Positions 6,618-14,249 of a stretch of 16,708 nucleotides of DNA are shown piece by piece. The stretch covers positions 1 to 16,708 of the forward strand of contig DNBB01000027.1 in the NCBI GenBank assembly GCA_003484685.1, written 5' to 3'. A program made the translations under genes and the position numbers. This stretch comes from Candidatus Babelota bacterium (GTDB lineage Bacteria > Babelota > Babeliae > Babelales > Babelaceae). The number at the start of each line of letters is the position of its first letter. Within the stretch, counting starts at the first letter, position 1. The notes beneath the pieces were generated by a model. The model searched no databases, was not told where the DNA came from, and saw only the letters and a list, made by a program, of their open reading frames with translations.

Positions 6618-7127
6618 ATGAACATGAATACTATAAAGAAATACGTATGGCGGTACATCGCTTTTGCCGGAACCGCGTTATGCCTCGCGCAACATACACC
6701 AATGTTGGCTTCAGAAAACCAATCATGGTTTTCAACCGTAACAGAGACGGTAACAAACACGCTTGGTGATCTACCTGGGCAATTAAGTTCTGCTTCAATG
6801 CCACAACTTTTGTTAGGCATCGGCGCCGCATTCTTGCCAAGCAAACCACTCTTAGGACTCTTGGTTGGCGCCTGCGGATTTGGTCTTAATGGAATGACCA
6901 ATTTCGAAGAATTTAAAAAAGCCGCCTTCAAAAAAGAAGTCCAGGACGACGAAGAAATAAATGATGAGGAAGAAGACAACAACAAAGAACCCAAAACAAC
7001 CTGGAAAAACTTTAATGCAAAAAACGCCTTTGATTACTTAAAAACTAGCGGTAATTTCAAAACGTCAGTAGGCGCACCCGTTGCAACTGGCTTACTTATC
7101 GGGTTGTTAGGATCATTCATCTTCTAA
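6618..7127 (+). CDS. Exported protein with paired membrane segments and an acidic loop, unknown function
   Basis: A 169-residue protein, not recognised as a named family. Signal peptide to about residue 31 (IAFAGTALCLAQ ... MLA), a short Ser/Thr-rich helix, a hydrophobic hairpin (MPQLLLGIGAAFLPSKPLLG, then LLVGACGFGL; about 61-90), an extremely acidic stretch (QDDEEINDEEEDNN, about 109-122), and a final hydrophobic segment VATGLLIGLLGSFIF at the very C-terminus. The hairpin lines up with that of the preceding gene: P-x-x-L-L-G, then S-x-P-L, then [IL]-L-[IV]-G-A. The two therefore look like distant relatives or partners made from one mRNA. ATG 6618 has GGGAG 7 nt upstream. It is followed by a strong terminator. 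Confidence 0.72.
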   Translation: MNMNTIKKYVWRYIAFAGTALCLAQHTPMLASENQSWFSTVTETVTNTLGDLPGQLSSASMPQLLLGIGAAFLPSKPLLGLLVGACGFGLNGMTNFEEFKKAAFKKEVQDDEEINDEEEDNNKEPKTTWKNFNAKNAFDYLKTSGNFKTSVGAPVATGLLIGLLGSFIF

Positions 7128-7150
7128 ACAACCAAACAACTAACAAACTT

Positions 7151-7171
7151 TTCTTTGTATTTATCAAAGAA
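7151..7171 (+). repeat. Small hairpin before the main terminator
   Basis: TTCTTTG (7151-7157) pairs with CAAAGAA (7165-7171) across a 7-nt loop. It sits between the stop of the 6618 gene and the large palindrome at 7180, so the mRNA end would carry two successive hairpins. Confidence 0.45.
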
Positions 7172-7179
7172 GGTAAGAG

Positions 7180-7222
7180 GCAGGAGACATTCAAGCTTGA
7201 ATGTCTCCTGCTTTATTTTATT
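7180..7222 (+). terminator. Rho-independent terminator of the 5342-7127 operon
   Basis: A perfect 32-bp palindrome (7180-7211; arm GCAGGAGACATTCAAG) is followed directly by a T-rich run (7212-7222). It lies 53 nt after the 6618 gene and between it and the convergent minus-strand gene ending at 7218, just 6 nt from that gene's stop, so it may stop transcription from both sides. The A-rich flank needed on the minus side is present; the T-tract on that side is weak. Confidence 0.88.
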
Positions 7223-7589
7223 CGTTACACCCCAGTAATCGCTCAGCAACCTGACAACTCGTTACCACCATGCGGCGTGCTGCATGCTCTATGCGCTCAT
7301 ACCAAAGCGCCGCCCACAGAACAACCGGGATAAGCTTTGCGCGCCAGACGGGTTGCGGCTGCGACACAGAACGTGACACCCGGTCAGCTTCATCCACTTC
7401 ACCAAAAAAATCATGGAAATCTAACTCGCATGGCTCAAAACCATCTTCTTCCCGTACCACCACGATCAACTCTTCCTCTCGCGGACGTTCCTGCAGCTCT
7501 TCACGAAGCTCCGACGGGGTTTCTATTCCAAAAACCGTACCAAACATGATACAACAAACAGACAGGGAGTACCGATACCAAAGCTTCAT
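7218..7589 (-). CDS. Small acidic exported protein, unknown function
   Basis: Not recognised. From ATG 7589 it is 123 residues: a probable signal peptide or membrane anchor (MKLWYRYSLSVCCIMFGTVFG), an acidic region (about 27-70, with REELQERPREEE and LDFHDFFGEVDEADR), then a more hydrophobic helix IPVVLWAALWYERIEHAARR (about 87-106) and a C-terminal Cys pair. The frame is open upstream to 7634, but ATG 7589 was chosen because GAGG lies 9-12 nt before it and the signal peptide begins there. The opposite strand also has an open frame, rich in Ser and Arg and without ribosome binding site or signal sequence, rejected as a shadow. It is convergent with the 6618 gene and divergent from the 7658 gene. 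Confidence 0.6.
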   Translation of the reverse strand: MKLWYRYSLSVCCIMFGTVFGIETPSELREELQERPREEELIVVVREEDGFEPCELDFHDFFGEVDEADRVSRSVSQPQPVWRAKLIPVVLWAALWYERIEHAARRMVVTSCQVAERLLGCNE

Positions 7590-7612
7590 AGTCAAACACC
7601 TCGCAATATAAT
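7585..7612 (+). promoter_or_regulatory. Promoter of the 7658-gpmI operon
   Basis: A perfect TATAAT (7607-7612) with TTCATA (7585-7590; four of six matches to TTGACA) 16 nt upstream. Transcription would begin near 7619, 39 nt before ATG 7658. The -35 overlaps the start codon of the minus-strand gene at 7589. Confidence 0.55.
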
Positions 7613-7632
7613 CCTGCCACATATCGGTGCGC

Positions 7633-7662
7633 ACTATACCTCAGAAAGGGCTATAATATGAA
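7633..7662 (-). promoter_or_regulatory. Possible promoter of the minus-strand gene at 7589
   Basis: Read on the minus strand: TTCATA (7662-7657), an 18-nt spacer, TATAGT (7638-7633). It would start transcription near 7626. Its -35 covers the start codon of the 7658 gene, mirroring the plus-strand promoter. The -35 match is partly forced by the ATG, so confidence is modest. Confidence 0.35.
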
Positions 7663-8125
7663 CTATTTTTTGATTGGACTGATATCTCTGTCATTTCTGC
7701 CGTATTGCTGTACGCCCCAACCAAAAAACATGCGTAATGCCCAACCCTTCACCATGCACAGCCAAGATCAAATTGAAATTGAAGATTTAATTAGCCTTTG
7801 CATTCAAATCGCAGAAACAACAAATAGTCCAGAATCGTGCCTTTTGCAAAAAATAATTATTAAAAGCCGAAGCAAAACTATGATACCAATGCGCAGCCTT
7901 ATCCGCATGGTTAAATACGCCGGTATCACCCTTAAAATTTGCGAAGCACGACACGACCTCCCTGTACATCGCATTCAACAACTTTCTGAACTGTTAAGCA
8001 CCTACTGGGCAGCGGTCTGGGAACGATGGAATACCAAAAATGTTTATCCCGTAAACCTTGAGCTCTTAGCTCGCTTTGTGGAGACTACTCATGCTACCAC
8101 AACCGATAGTTCTCCTCGTCCTTGA
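7658..8125 (+). CDS. Small exported protein upstream of gpmI, unknown function
   Basis: Not recognised. 155 residues with an N-terminal signal sequence (MNYFLIGLISLSFLPYCC; the Cys pair does not fit a standard lipobox), then a mostly helical soluble part: EIEDLISLCIQIAETT, a basic stretch IIIKSRSKTMIPMRSLIRM and LPVHRIQQLSELLSTYWAA. ATG 7658 has AAAGGG 7 nt upstream. Its last 35 nt overlap gpmI in another frame, and the gpmI ribosome binding site lies inside this gene, so translation of the two is probably coupled. A functional link with glycolysis is not implied by the sequence. Confidence 0.68.
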   Translation: MNYFLIGLISLSFLPYCCTPQPKNMRNAQPFTMHSQDQIEIEDLISLCIQIAETTNSPESCLLQKIIIKSRSKTMIPMRSLIRMVKYAGITLKICEARHDLPVHRIQQLSELLSTYWAAVWERWNTKNVYPVNLELLARFVETTHATTTDSSPRP

Positions 8126-9545
8126 TGGATGGGGCTACTCACCCAACACTCAGTACAACGCAATTTATGCTGCGCAGCCGAAAAACTTTAACGCCCTCTG
8201 GAAACGTTATCCACATAAACTCATCGACGCATCAGGAGAAGCTGTTGGCTTACCAAAAGGCTACATGGGCAATTCACAGGTCGGACACCTTACCATTGGC
8301 GCAGGACGTATCGTTCCCCATCTTTTAGTTAGAATATCACAAGAGCTCGAAGACACGCATGCACCATGGACTCAAATAATCGATCAAAAATTACAAAAAA
8401 ATCCCCCCATCATTCATCTCATTGGCCTAGTATCAAATGGCGGTGTGCATAGCCACCTTGATCACCTTATTAAACTCATTACCTACATCCGCTCAAAAAC
8501 AACAGCACCTATTGCCATTCACGCAATACTTGATGGCCGAGATACACCACCAAATTCAAGCCTTAGTTTTTTAGAAAAGCTCAGCAAAACATGCAAAGAG
8601 AATAACGCCATTATCGCCTCAATAGCAGGCCGCTGGTACGCCATGGATCGGGATGAAAACTGGGAGCGTACAGCCACATATTGTCAAATGTTGACTGACC
8701 CAAACTACACACAAGAACCATATAATCAATTAATCAAACAATATCTTGCAGAAGAAAAATCCGATGAGTTTTTTTCCCCAACTAAATTAACATCCACAAT
8801 CATCAAACCTAACGATCTATGTATCTGCTGGAATTACCGGTCAGACCGCATGCGTCAACTGGTATCATGGCTTACCAATCAAGCATTACCAGCAAAAAAG
8901 CATTTCATGCCAGATCACCAAGCAATAACCGCAAACATAATCACAATGACCGAGTATCACCCAACGTTCAACCTCTCCTTTTTATTTACCCCAGTGACCG
9001 TAGAAAACACGCTTTTTGAGCGACTCCACAAACAAGGCCTACGTACCTGTGCCATTGCAGAAACAGAAAAATATGCGCACATTACCTACTTCTTTAACGG
9101 CGGCCGTGAATACACCTCACCATATGCACAACAAATCCTCATCTCCTCAAAGATTGTTGATCGTTTTGATAAAATTCCCCAAATGTCTGCGCAAGAAATT
9201 ACTGACGTCCTGTGCCAAAAACTCGCTCAAAATAGCGCTAACGTTTATTTGGTAAACCTTGCAAATGCCGATATGGTAGGCCATACGGGCAACTTTAATG
9301 CAACAGTCGAAGCAATTAAATGTGTTGATCAACAACTCGGTCGCATCTATGATGCGGTACAGCACGCTAGCGGAACCCTTATTGTAACCGCTGACCATGG
9401 AAATGCTGAACAGATGTGGAATACTGCAACCAACACGCCTCACACTTCCCATACAACCAATCCAGTACCACTCATCGTTACAAGGTCAGCAGAAAACCTT
9501 GATAAAATCGATGGATTAGCCGACATCGCTAAGTTGTTTGAATAA
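8091..9545 (+). CDS. gpmI: GpmI, 2,3-bisphosphoglycerate-independent phosphoglycerate mutase
   Basis: A 484-residue alkaline-phosphatase-superfamily enzyme interconverting 3- and 2-phosphoglycerate in glycolysis, needing two metal ions (usually manganese). Seen: PIVLLVLDGWGY (metal Asp12); GNSQVGHLTIGAGR with the nucleophile Ser62, the same number as in the classic enzyme; VSNGGVHSHLDHL; AILDGRDTPP; AGRWYAMDRDENWERT; NYRSDRMRQL; the AETEKYAHITYFFNGGRE loop; NLANADMVGHTGNF; and TADHGNAEQM near the C-terminus. All catalytic blocks are present. It is slightly shorter than the usual ~510. The frame is open to 8076, but ATG 8091 was chosen because GGAG lies 7 nt upstream and the protein start then matches the family. 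It is second in an operon with the 7658 gene. No clear terminator follows before 9619. Confidence 0.96.
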   Translation: MLPQPIVLLVLDGWGYSPNTQYNAIYAAQPKNFNALWKRYPHKLIDASGEAVGLPKGYMGNSQVGHLTIGAGRIVPHLLVRISQELEDTHAPWTQIIDQKLQKNPPIIHLIGLVSNGGVHSHLDHLIKLITYIRSKTTAPIAIHAILDGRDTPPNSSLSFLEKLSKTCKENNAIIASIAGRWYAMDRDENWERTATYCQMLTDPNYTQEPYNQLIKQYLAEEKSDEFFSPTKLTSTIIKPNDLCICWNYRSDRMRQLVSWLTNQALPAKKHFMPDHQAITANIITMTEYHPTFNLSFLFTPVTVENTLFERLHKQGLRTCAIAETEKYAHITYFFNGGREYTSPYAQQILISSKIVDRFDKIPQMSAQEITDVLCQKLAQNSANVYLVNLANADMVGHTGNFNATVEAIKCVDQQLGRIYDAVQHASGTLIVTADHGNAEQMWNTATNTPHTSHTTNPVPLIVTRSAENLDKIDGLADIAKLFE

Positions 9546-9618
9546 AAACAAACTGCTTTTACTTCAGCGCTCTTTTTTGCTAGTGTTCGTTTGCAGAATC
9601 ACTTAGCCAGGAGAGCGT

Positions 9619-12600
9619 ATGAATATGTCTAGATATCGTAGTCATCTAGTTTTGATGTTGCTAGCAAGCATTCTTCTCCCCATCTATGCTCCTAGCGTTT
9701 CCCCAATCCCTCGACGTTTTAGCCTGCAACCTCCTGTTCCACGTTTAGAACGTGTATCAACGCGGCACCGCTTGCCTAAAAACTTTTGGGCACTTTTACC
9801 ATTTGTTGATTGGAAGGAGGCCCCTGCGGAGCTCTATTCGTTTTGTGAGCACATAACCAGTGGCTTTCGAGGCGATCCACTTCCACGACCTATTCCTGCC
9901 GTAGGCTTAATAAATACCTATGATGCAGTCACTGAAGCAACACACCTTGCAACCGCCAGCACTCTAGTTAAAAGAGACGCAAGCAGCAACTTTGCGGGAA
10001 ACACCATTACTGCTGCTTCCTTTGTCGGGGATCTCACCGGCAACGCATCATCGGCAACCAATTTTAGCGGTTCCTTAGCAGGCGATGTTACCGGCACCCA
10101 AAGCGCAACAGTCGTTTCATATGTTGGCGGAGAAACAGCCGAAGACATAGCGAATGCGACAGATGCTGTTATGAATGCAACGTACGAAGCAACACCAGAT
10201 ACACTCGTCGCCCGAGACTCATTTGGTGACTCAGAATTCAACCAAATTCGGGGCGGATATTTTGAATTTAGTGGCGGAGGGCGCTTTTCTGCTCCTTTTG
10301 GTGGAGAAGGTATTTTCATTGAACCTGACGTAGACCTTGAATATGGGGCAACCTTAAGCATTGCAAACCCTGCCAATACAAGAAAAATCACTATTCAAGC
10401 ACCAACAACTATGGCTAGCAGTTATACCCTTACTCTGCCAACGACGGCAGGTACCAATGGTTATGCTCTGACGACCGATGGAACCGGAATCCTTGGATGG
10501 ACTAATGTGAGCACGCTAAGCAATGCAATTCTTCAGGATGGCAACTCTTTTACAGCTAATATGACTATCGGCACCAATGATGCCTACGATCTTAATTTAG
10601 AGACTAGCGGAACCACCCGCATGACCATAACCAGTGCTGGCACCGTCAGCACCACCGGCACCCTAACTGCTGGCAACACCTTGACGGTATCAAGCGGTGG
10701 TATCGTGGCTACGGGAGACTCAACCATAACCGGCAATTTAACTATGGCTAATCAAGGCCAGATACGTCTTGCCGAAACCTCTGGTGGTGGATCAAACTAT
10801 GCCGCCCTACAGGCCCCTGCCACACTCGCTGACGACTACACGCTTACCCTACCTGTCGATGCAGGTACCAATGGGTATGCTCTTACCACCAACGGTTCAG
10901 GTACTCTGAACTGGTCAGATTTAAGCTATCCAAGCGGCACCATTCTCCAGGACGGCAACTCTTTTACAGCGAACATGACTATTGGTACCAATGATGCATA
11001 TGATCTCAATTTAGAGACTGATGGAACCACCCACATGACCATAACCAGTGCTGGCGCCGTCAGCACAACTGGAAACGTTACTACAGGCGGCACACTCAGC
11101 AGCACGGGAGATTTTGCTGTTGCTACAAACAAATTTACCGTAGCCGCCGAAACCGGTAATACTGCAGCCGGAGGAACGCTAAGCTCTGCGGGGTCCCTTA
11201 CCGTTTTGGCTAACGGTGCCAATATTACCGGCAATACCAGTATTACTGGCACTTTTGAAGTTTCAAGTACTACCACAATTGATGGAATTCTGTATCCGAC
11301 AGGTGGCATAGAAGCCGAAGGAACAGGAGGCGGCGGAAGCGGCATCCTCAATATTGGAACAACTGATGAAACGGACACCCTCAACATAGGTACCGGAACA
11401 ACAGCGCAAACCATAAACCTAGGCACGGGGGCCGGTGCAAGCGCGATTAATATTGGAAGCGCTGGTGATACCATTAATATTTATGGCGACACGTGCTACA
11501 ATCACGTTACTGAGCTCCAAGTAGCCGACAAATTAATCACCATAAACAAAGGTGGTGCTGCAGCATCAGGTGCAAATAGTGGCCTGGAAGTTGAAGAAGA
11601 CAGTAGCATTGCAGGGTATGTCAAAACGAGCGGCGATCGTGCAAGCTGGCTCACAAAAGCACCCGCAAGTGCTGGTATTGTAACCATAACTCCAGGTGCA
11701 AGTGGCTTTACGCTCAATCAGGGTGTCGCAACAACCGACACACCAACCTTTACGGGAGTAACCATTAGCGCACAAGGCGATCTCGTCTTGCAAGACAGCG
11801 ATAACAGCAATTATATCGCCCTCCAAGCCCCAACGACGGTAACTTCTGATGTCACGCTAACACTTCCTGATACCGCAGGAACTAACGGCTATGCCTTAAC
11901 CACGAATGGTTCAGGCGTTTTGGGCTGGACTGCTGTCGCGCATGATGGGGGCAATACCCTTGGTGCAGCGCTAACTCTGGGTACCAATGACGCATATGCG
12001 CTCAACTTGGAAACAAACGGAACAACCCGCATGACCATCGCCAACGATGGAGTAATAAGTACAACAGGCAATGTTAGTGTAGGAGGCACACTCAGTAGCA
12101 CGGATAATTTTGCGATTAATACCGATAAATTCACGGTAGCCGCGTCCACAGGAAATACTGCTGTTGCCGGAATATTAACATTACCTGAAAATAGCCGTAT
12201 CAATAAAGTCAGCGGTGCACGCCTTTTGACGGTTGACACAACGTACAACAATCTCGCGCTTGGACATAATAGCGGCACGCTAACAAACACGGGAGGCGCC
12301 AACGTTGCTGTGGGAGATGACACCCTCGGCATAATGACCTTTTCTTCTAGTGACAATACCGCCATTGGGTATCAAGCAGGAAAAAGCTTTGGGATTTGTG
12401 GTCAAAACTGTGTTATAGGCTGTCAAGCCGCCTTTAACGCTACAAATATTTGGAATAATGTAGCAATAGGATATCGAGCACTATATATGGCTGGCAACCA
12501 ATCAGATAATATTGCCATAGGCAGGCATGCGGTGAGCAACATGGCAACAAACTCAATTGGAGAATCCAATATCGGCATCGGAACACAAGCACTCGGCGGC

Positions 12601-14199
12601 TATTTAGCAGGCTCTTTGGGAAATGCAAACATAGCAATTGGCCACCGTGCCGGAGCAAGCATTAGGGCCGGAGAAGGTTCTATTTCTATCGGTCATTATT
12701 CACATTTTCTGACTTACAATGGCACCAATAGCATCGCTATCGGGTATAAAGCGGGATACAATGCAAACAACGGTACGATAAATCAAAACAATATATACAT
12801 CGGAGCCAATCAGCTAGGCGCTGATGAAAACAACACTATACGTATCGGCACCTGGAACGATGCATACGACACCCTCCAAACAACCGCTTGCTACATCGAC
12901 ACACCCCAAATAACTATCAACAACCCCGCTGGTTCAGCAAGCTTAAACCTCATAGATGGCTCTGCTAACCCTACCACTTGGACTTTAATTGCTGGCAGTG
13001 GCACTTCAACAGACCTGACAATTGCACAAAACAGCACAACCCGGATTACCGTTACTGAAGCAGGCAATACTTCAATTGGCGGCACACTAAGCGCAACGGG
13101 AAACTTTACTGTTAACACTGATAAATTTACCGTCACCGCAAGCTCTGGAAACACAAGCCTCGCAGGGGATCTAACCATTCCTGCCACTACGAGTACCGTG
13201 GGAGCAATCAAAGCGGGCAGCGACCTCTTGTTGCATACCTACAACGCCAACTCTAACCTATTTGTTGGCCGTGCGGCAGGTAACCGATCAGGATCCGGTA
13301 CAACCAACACTGGCTGCGGCTATGCAGCTTTAAACACCTTTGGTTCTGGAGGAGCTAACACCGCGGTTGGATATGCGGCGCTAGAAGACTTGTCATCGGG
13401 CAGCTTCAATACCGCCGTGGGTGCACAAACCCTTAAAAACCTCACTACCGGGCAATACAACACCGCTATGGGTGATCAAGCTATGACAGGCATCGTTACC
13501 GGAAGCGAAAACATTGCCCTGGCGCATCGATCGCTCGAAGATATCACCAGCGGGACACGCAATATTGGCATTGGCAATGCATCACTTTCTAACGTTACTA
13601 CCGGATCGTACAATACCGCAATTGGCCACGTCTCCGGTATGAATCTTGGCACCGGAGGCACTTATAATATCTACCTGGGATACCGACAACTTGGTGTAAG
13701 TGCAGATACGGGAATTACGCGCATTGGCACATTCACCGATGCGGATGCTAATGCAACAAATAAGTGCTTTATTCAAGGCATCCGCGATGTAACTACTGAT
13801 AGCACTGATCGAGAAGTTGTTGGCATTGACGCGTCTCACCAACTCGGCACCGAAGGTGCTATGAAAGTAGCCTCATCTGGCTACCTTCCCGCCGTTCCCA
13901 TGGCTTCAGCCAGCACACCCCGCATACTCTATGGCACCGTTTTGAGCAACGGCAATAATGGTGGCGGCTCCAGTGGATGGGGATGCTATCAAGCAGATAC
14001 CGGAACATATGTAATTACCTTTAGCCCCGCATTTTCATCAGCACCATATATCGTCGGAACCGTAAGCGATGCAAATCTCAATGCAAACTTTGACGTCTTT
14101 ATCGGCACAGTAACAACAAGTCAAGCATCTATCTATGTTGTTATTCCAGGTGTGGGAGGATACGACAAGGCTTTTAACTTCATCGCCATGGGGGTGTAG
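9619..14199 (+). CDS. Giant exported modular fibre/adhesin-like protein (1526 aa)
   Basis: No single named family; a secreted beta-rich protein built from repeated modules. Order: signal sequence (LVLMLLASILLPIYAP), Pro/Arg-rich region to about residue 95, a phage tail-fibre-like part (ASSNFAGNTITAASFVGDLT, then NFSGSLAGDVTGTQSATVV), three LTLP/AGTNGYALTT plus GTNDAY units (about 258-817), an LNIGT module (about 550-700), NTDKFTV units, two blocks of YadA/Hia-type head repeats (about 878-1067 and 1213-1359), a linker ending DASHQLGT, and a separate C-terminal domain (about 1435-1526) with YVITFSPAFSSAPYIVGTVS. Head repeats in trimeric autotransporters form beta-roll trimers, so a trimeric surface or secreted fibre is likely. 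No YadA membrane anchor and no S74 chaperone is seen, so how it is held or matured is unknown. ATG 9619 has AGGAG 5 nt upstream. No clear promoter found in 9546-9618. Confidence 0.85.
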   Translation: MNMSRYRSHLVLMLLASILLPIYAPSVSPIPRRFSLQPPVPRLERVSTRHRLPKNFWALLPFVDWKEAPAELYSFCEHITSGFRGDPLPRPIPAVGLINTYDAVTEATHLATASTLVKRDASSNFAGNTITAASFVGDLTGNASSATNFSGSLAGDVTGTQSATVVSYVGGETAEDIANATDAVMNATYEATPDTLVARDSFGDSEFNQIRGGYFEFSGGGRFSAPFGGEGIFIEPDVDLEYGATLSIANPANTRKITIQAPTTMASSYTLTLPTTAGTNGYALTTDGTGILGWTNVSTLSNAILQDGNSFTANMTIGTNDAYDLNLETSGTTRMTITSAGTVSTTGTLTAGNTLTVSSGGIVATGDSTITGNLTMANQGQIRLAETSGGGSNYAALQAPATLADDYTLTLPVDAGTNGYALTTNGSGTLNWSDLSYPSGTILQDGNSFTANMTIGTNDAYDLNLETDGTTHMTITSAGAVSTTGNVTTGGTLSSTGDFAVATNKFTVAAETGNTAAGGTLSSAGSLTVLANGANITGNTSITGTFEVSSTTTIDGILYPTGGIEAEGTGGGGSGILNIGTTDETDTLNIGTGTTAQTINLGTGAGASAINIGSAGDTINIYGDTCYNHVTELQVADKLITINKGGAAASGANSGLEVEEDSSIAGYVKTSGDRASWLTKAPASAGIVTITPGASGFTLNQGVATTDTPTFTGVTISAQGDLVLQDSDNSNYIALQAPTTVTSDVTLTLPDTAGTNGYALTTNGSGVLGWTAVAHDGGNTLGAALTLGTNDAYALNLETNGTTRMTIANDGVISTTGNVSVGGTLSSTDNFAINTDKFTVAASTGNTAVAGILTLPENSRINKVSGARLLTVDTTYNNLALGHNSGTLTNTGGANVAVGDDTLGIMTFSSSDNTAIGYQAGKSFGICGQNCVIGCQAAFNATNIWNNVAIGYRALYMAGNQSDNIAIGRHAVSNMATNSIGESNIGIGTQALGGYLAGSLGNANIAIGHRAGASIRAGEGSISIGHYSHFLTYNGTNSIAIGYKAGYNANNGTINQNNIYIGANQLGADENNTIRIGTWNDAYDTLQTTACYIDTPQITINNPAGSASLNLIDGSANPTTWTLIAGSGTSTDLTIAQNSTTRITVTEAGNTSIGGTLSATGNFTVNTDKFTVTASSGNTSLAGDLTIPATTSTVGAIKAGSDLLLHTYNANSNLFVGRAAGNRSGSGTTNTGCGYAALNTFGSGGANTAVGYAALEDLSSGSFNTAVGAQTLKNLTTGQYNTAMGDQAMTGIVTGSENIALAHRSLEDITSGTRNIGIGNASLSNVTTGSYNTAIGHVSGMNLGTGGTYNIYLGYRQLGVSADTGITRIGTFTDADANATNKCFIQGIRDVTTDSTDREVVGIDASHQLGTEGAMKVASSGYLPAVPMASASTPRILYGTVLSNGNNGGGSSGWGCYQADTGTYVITFSPAFSSAPYIVGTVSDANLNANFDVFIGTVTTSQASIYVVIPGVGGYDKAFNFIAMGV
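10390..12069 (+). repeat. Three copies of an ~90-residue LTLP/GTNDAY unit inside the giant protein gene
   Basis: Part A (38 codons) lies at 10390-10503, 10804-10917 and 11818-11931, each of the form QAP-T-x-x-x-x-x-TLTLP-x-x-AGTNGYALTT-[DN]-G-[TS]-G-x-L-x-W. Part B follows at 10528-10659, 10942-11073 and 11947-12069, with GTNDAY[DA]LNLET and a MTI...STTG end. Copies 1 and 2 are spaced exactly 414 nt in both parts. Part B of copies 1 and 2 differs at 17 of 132 nt by hand count, 12 of them synonymous third positions, so the protein sequence is being kept while the DNA drifts. Copy 3 is more distant. Confidence 0.85.
11263..11760 (+). repeat. LNIGT module, copy in the 9619 protein
   Basis: Encodes LYPTGGIEAEG, then GILNIGTTDETDTLNIGTGT and further [IL]N[IL]G[ST] strands ending GDTINIYGD, a connector ELQVADKLITINKGG, an acidic VEEDSSIAGYVKT, and a KAPASAGIVTI strand. 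The same order, with many identities, is found in the downstream protein at 15494-15954. Short N-I-G repeats of this kind predict a narrow beta-helix shaft. Confidence 0.72.
12250..12819 (+). repeat. Head-repeat block 1 (11 YadA/Hia-like motifs)
   Basis: Motifs in order: NLALG, NVAVG, NTAIG, NCVIG, NVAIG, NIAIG, NIGIG, NIAIG, SISIG, SIAIG, NIYIG, spaced mostly 14-25 residues apart with A-[GL]-x turns between. This is the known trimeric-autotransporter head consensus. The block holds three cysteines close together (FGICGQNCVIGCQAA), unusual for such repeats. Confidence 0.8.
13255..13695 (+). repeat. Head-repeat block 2 (9 YadA/Hia-like motifs)
   Basis: Motifs in order: NLFVG, NTGCG, NTAVG, NTAVG, NTAMG, NIALA, NIGIG, NTAIG, NIYLG. 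More regular than block 1, with spacers such as LEDLSSGSF, LKNLTTGQY and LSNVTTGSY. It ends in the NIYLGYRQLG...TRIGT...CFIQGI closing unit, which is also at the end of block 1 and of the block in the next gene. Confidence 0.82.
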
Positions 14200-14249
14200 C
14201 CCTATCAACGGTACCTATTCATAAATAGAAACTCTTATCGGAGACACAT

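Larger units (their letters stand above)
11089..13180 (+). repeat. Three dispersed 'GGTLS...F.VNTDKFTV' units
   Basis: Related ~32-residue units begin at 11089, 12085 and 13081: GGTLSSTGDFAVATNKFTVA, GGTLSSTDNFAINTDKFTVA and GGTLSATGNFTVNTDKFTVT, each followed by A-x-[ST]-GNT. The first two copies are 996 nt apart and the second and third also 996 nt, which suggests large-scale block duplication underlying the gene. They act as connectors before the repeat bodies. Confidence 0.7.

Noticed and set aside
7270..7611. 113-codon Ser/Arg-rich open frame on the plus strand
   Set aside because: No ribosome binding site or signal; the minus-strand frame has both, and the Ser/Arg bias is what antisense of acidic codons gives.
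9546..9618. Promoter or terminator between gpmI and the giant fibre gene
   Set aside because: A T6 run and weak boxes are present but the spacing is wrong (11 or 15 nt) and no stem longer than 5 bp precedes the Ts.
9918..10391. Long open frames on the minus strand across the fibre gene (also 10926-11474, 11889-12365, 12891-13211)
   Set aside because: They are antisense to a repetitive Ala/Gly/Thr-rich coding frame, which yields stop-poor, Val/Pro-rich complementary frames; no start signals were seen.
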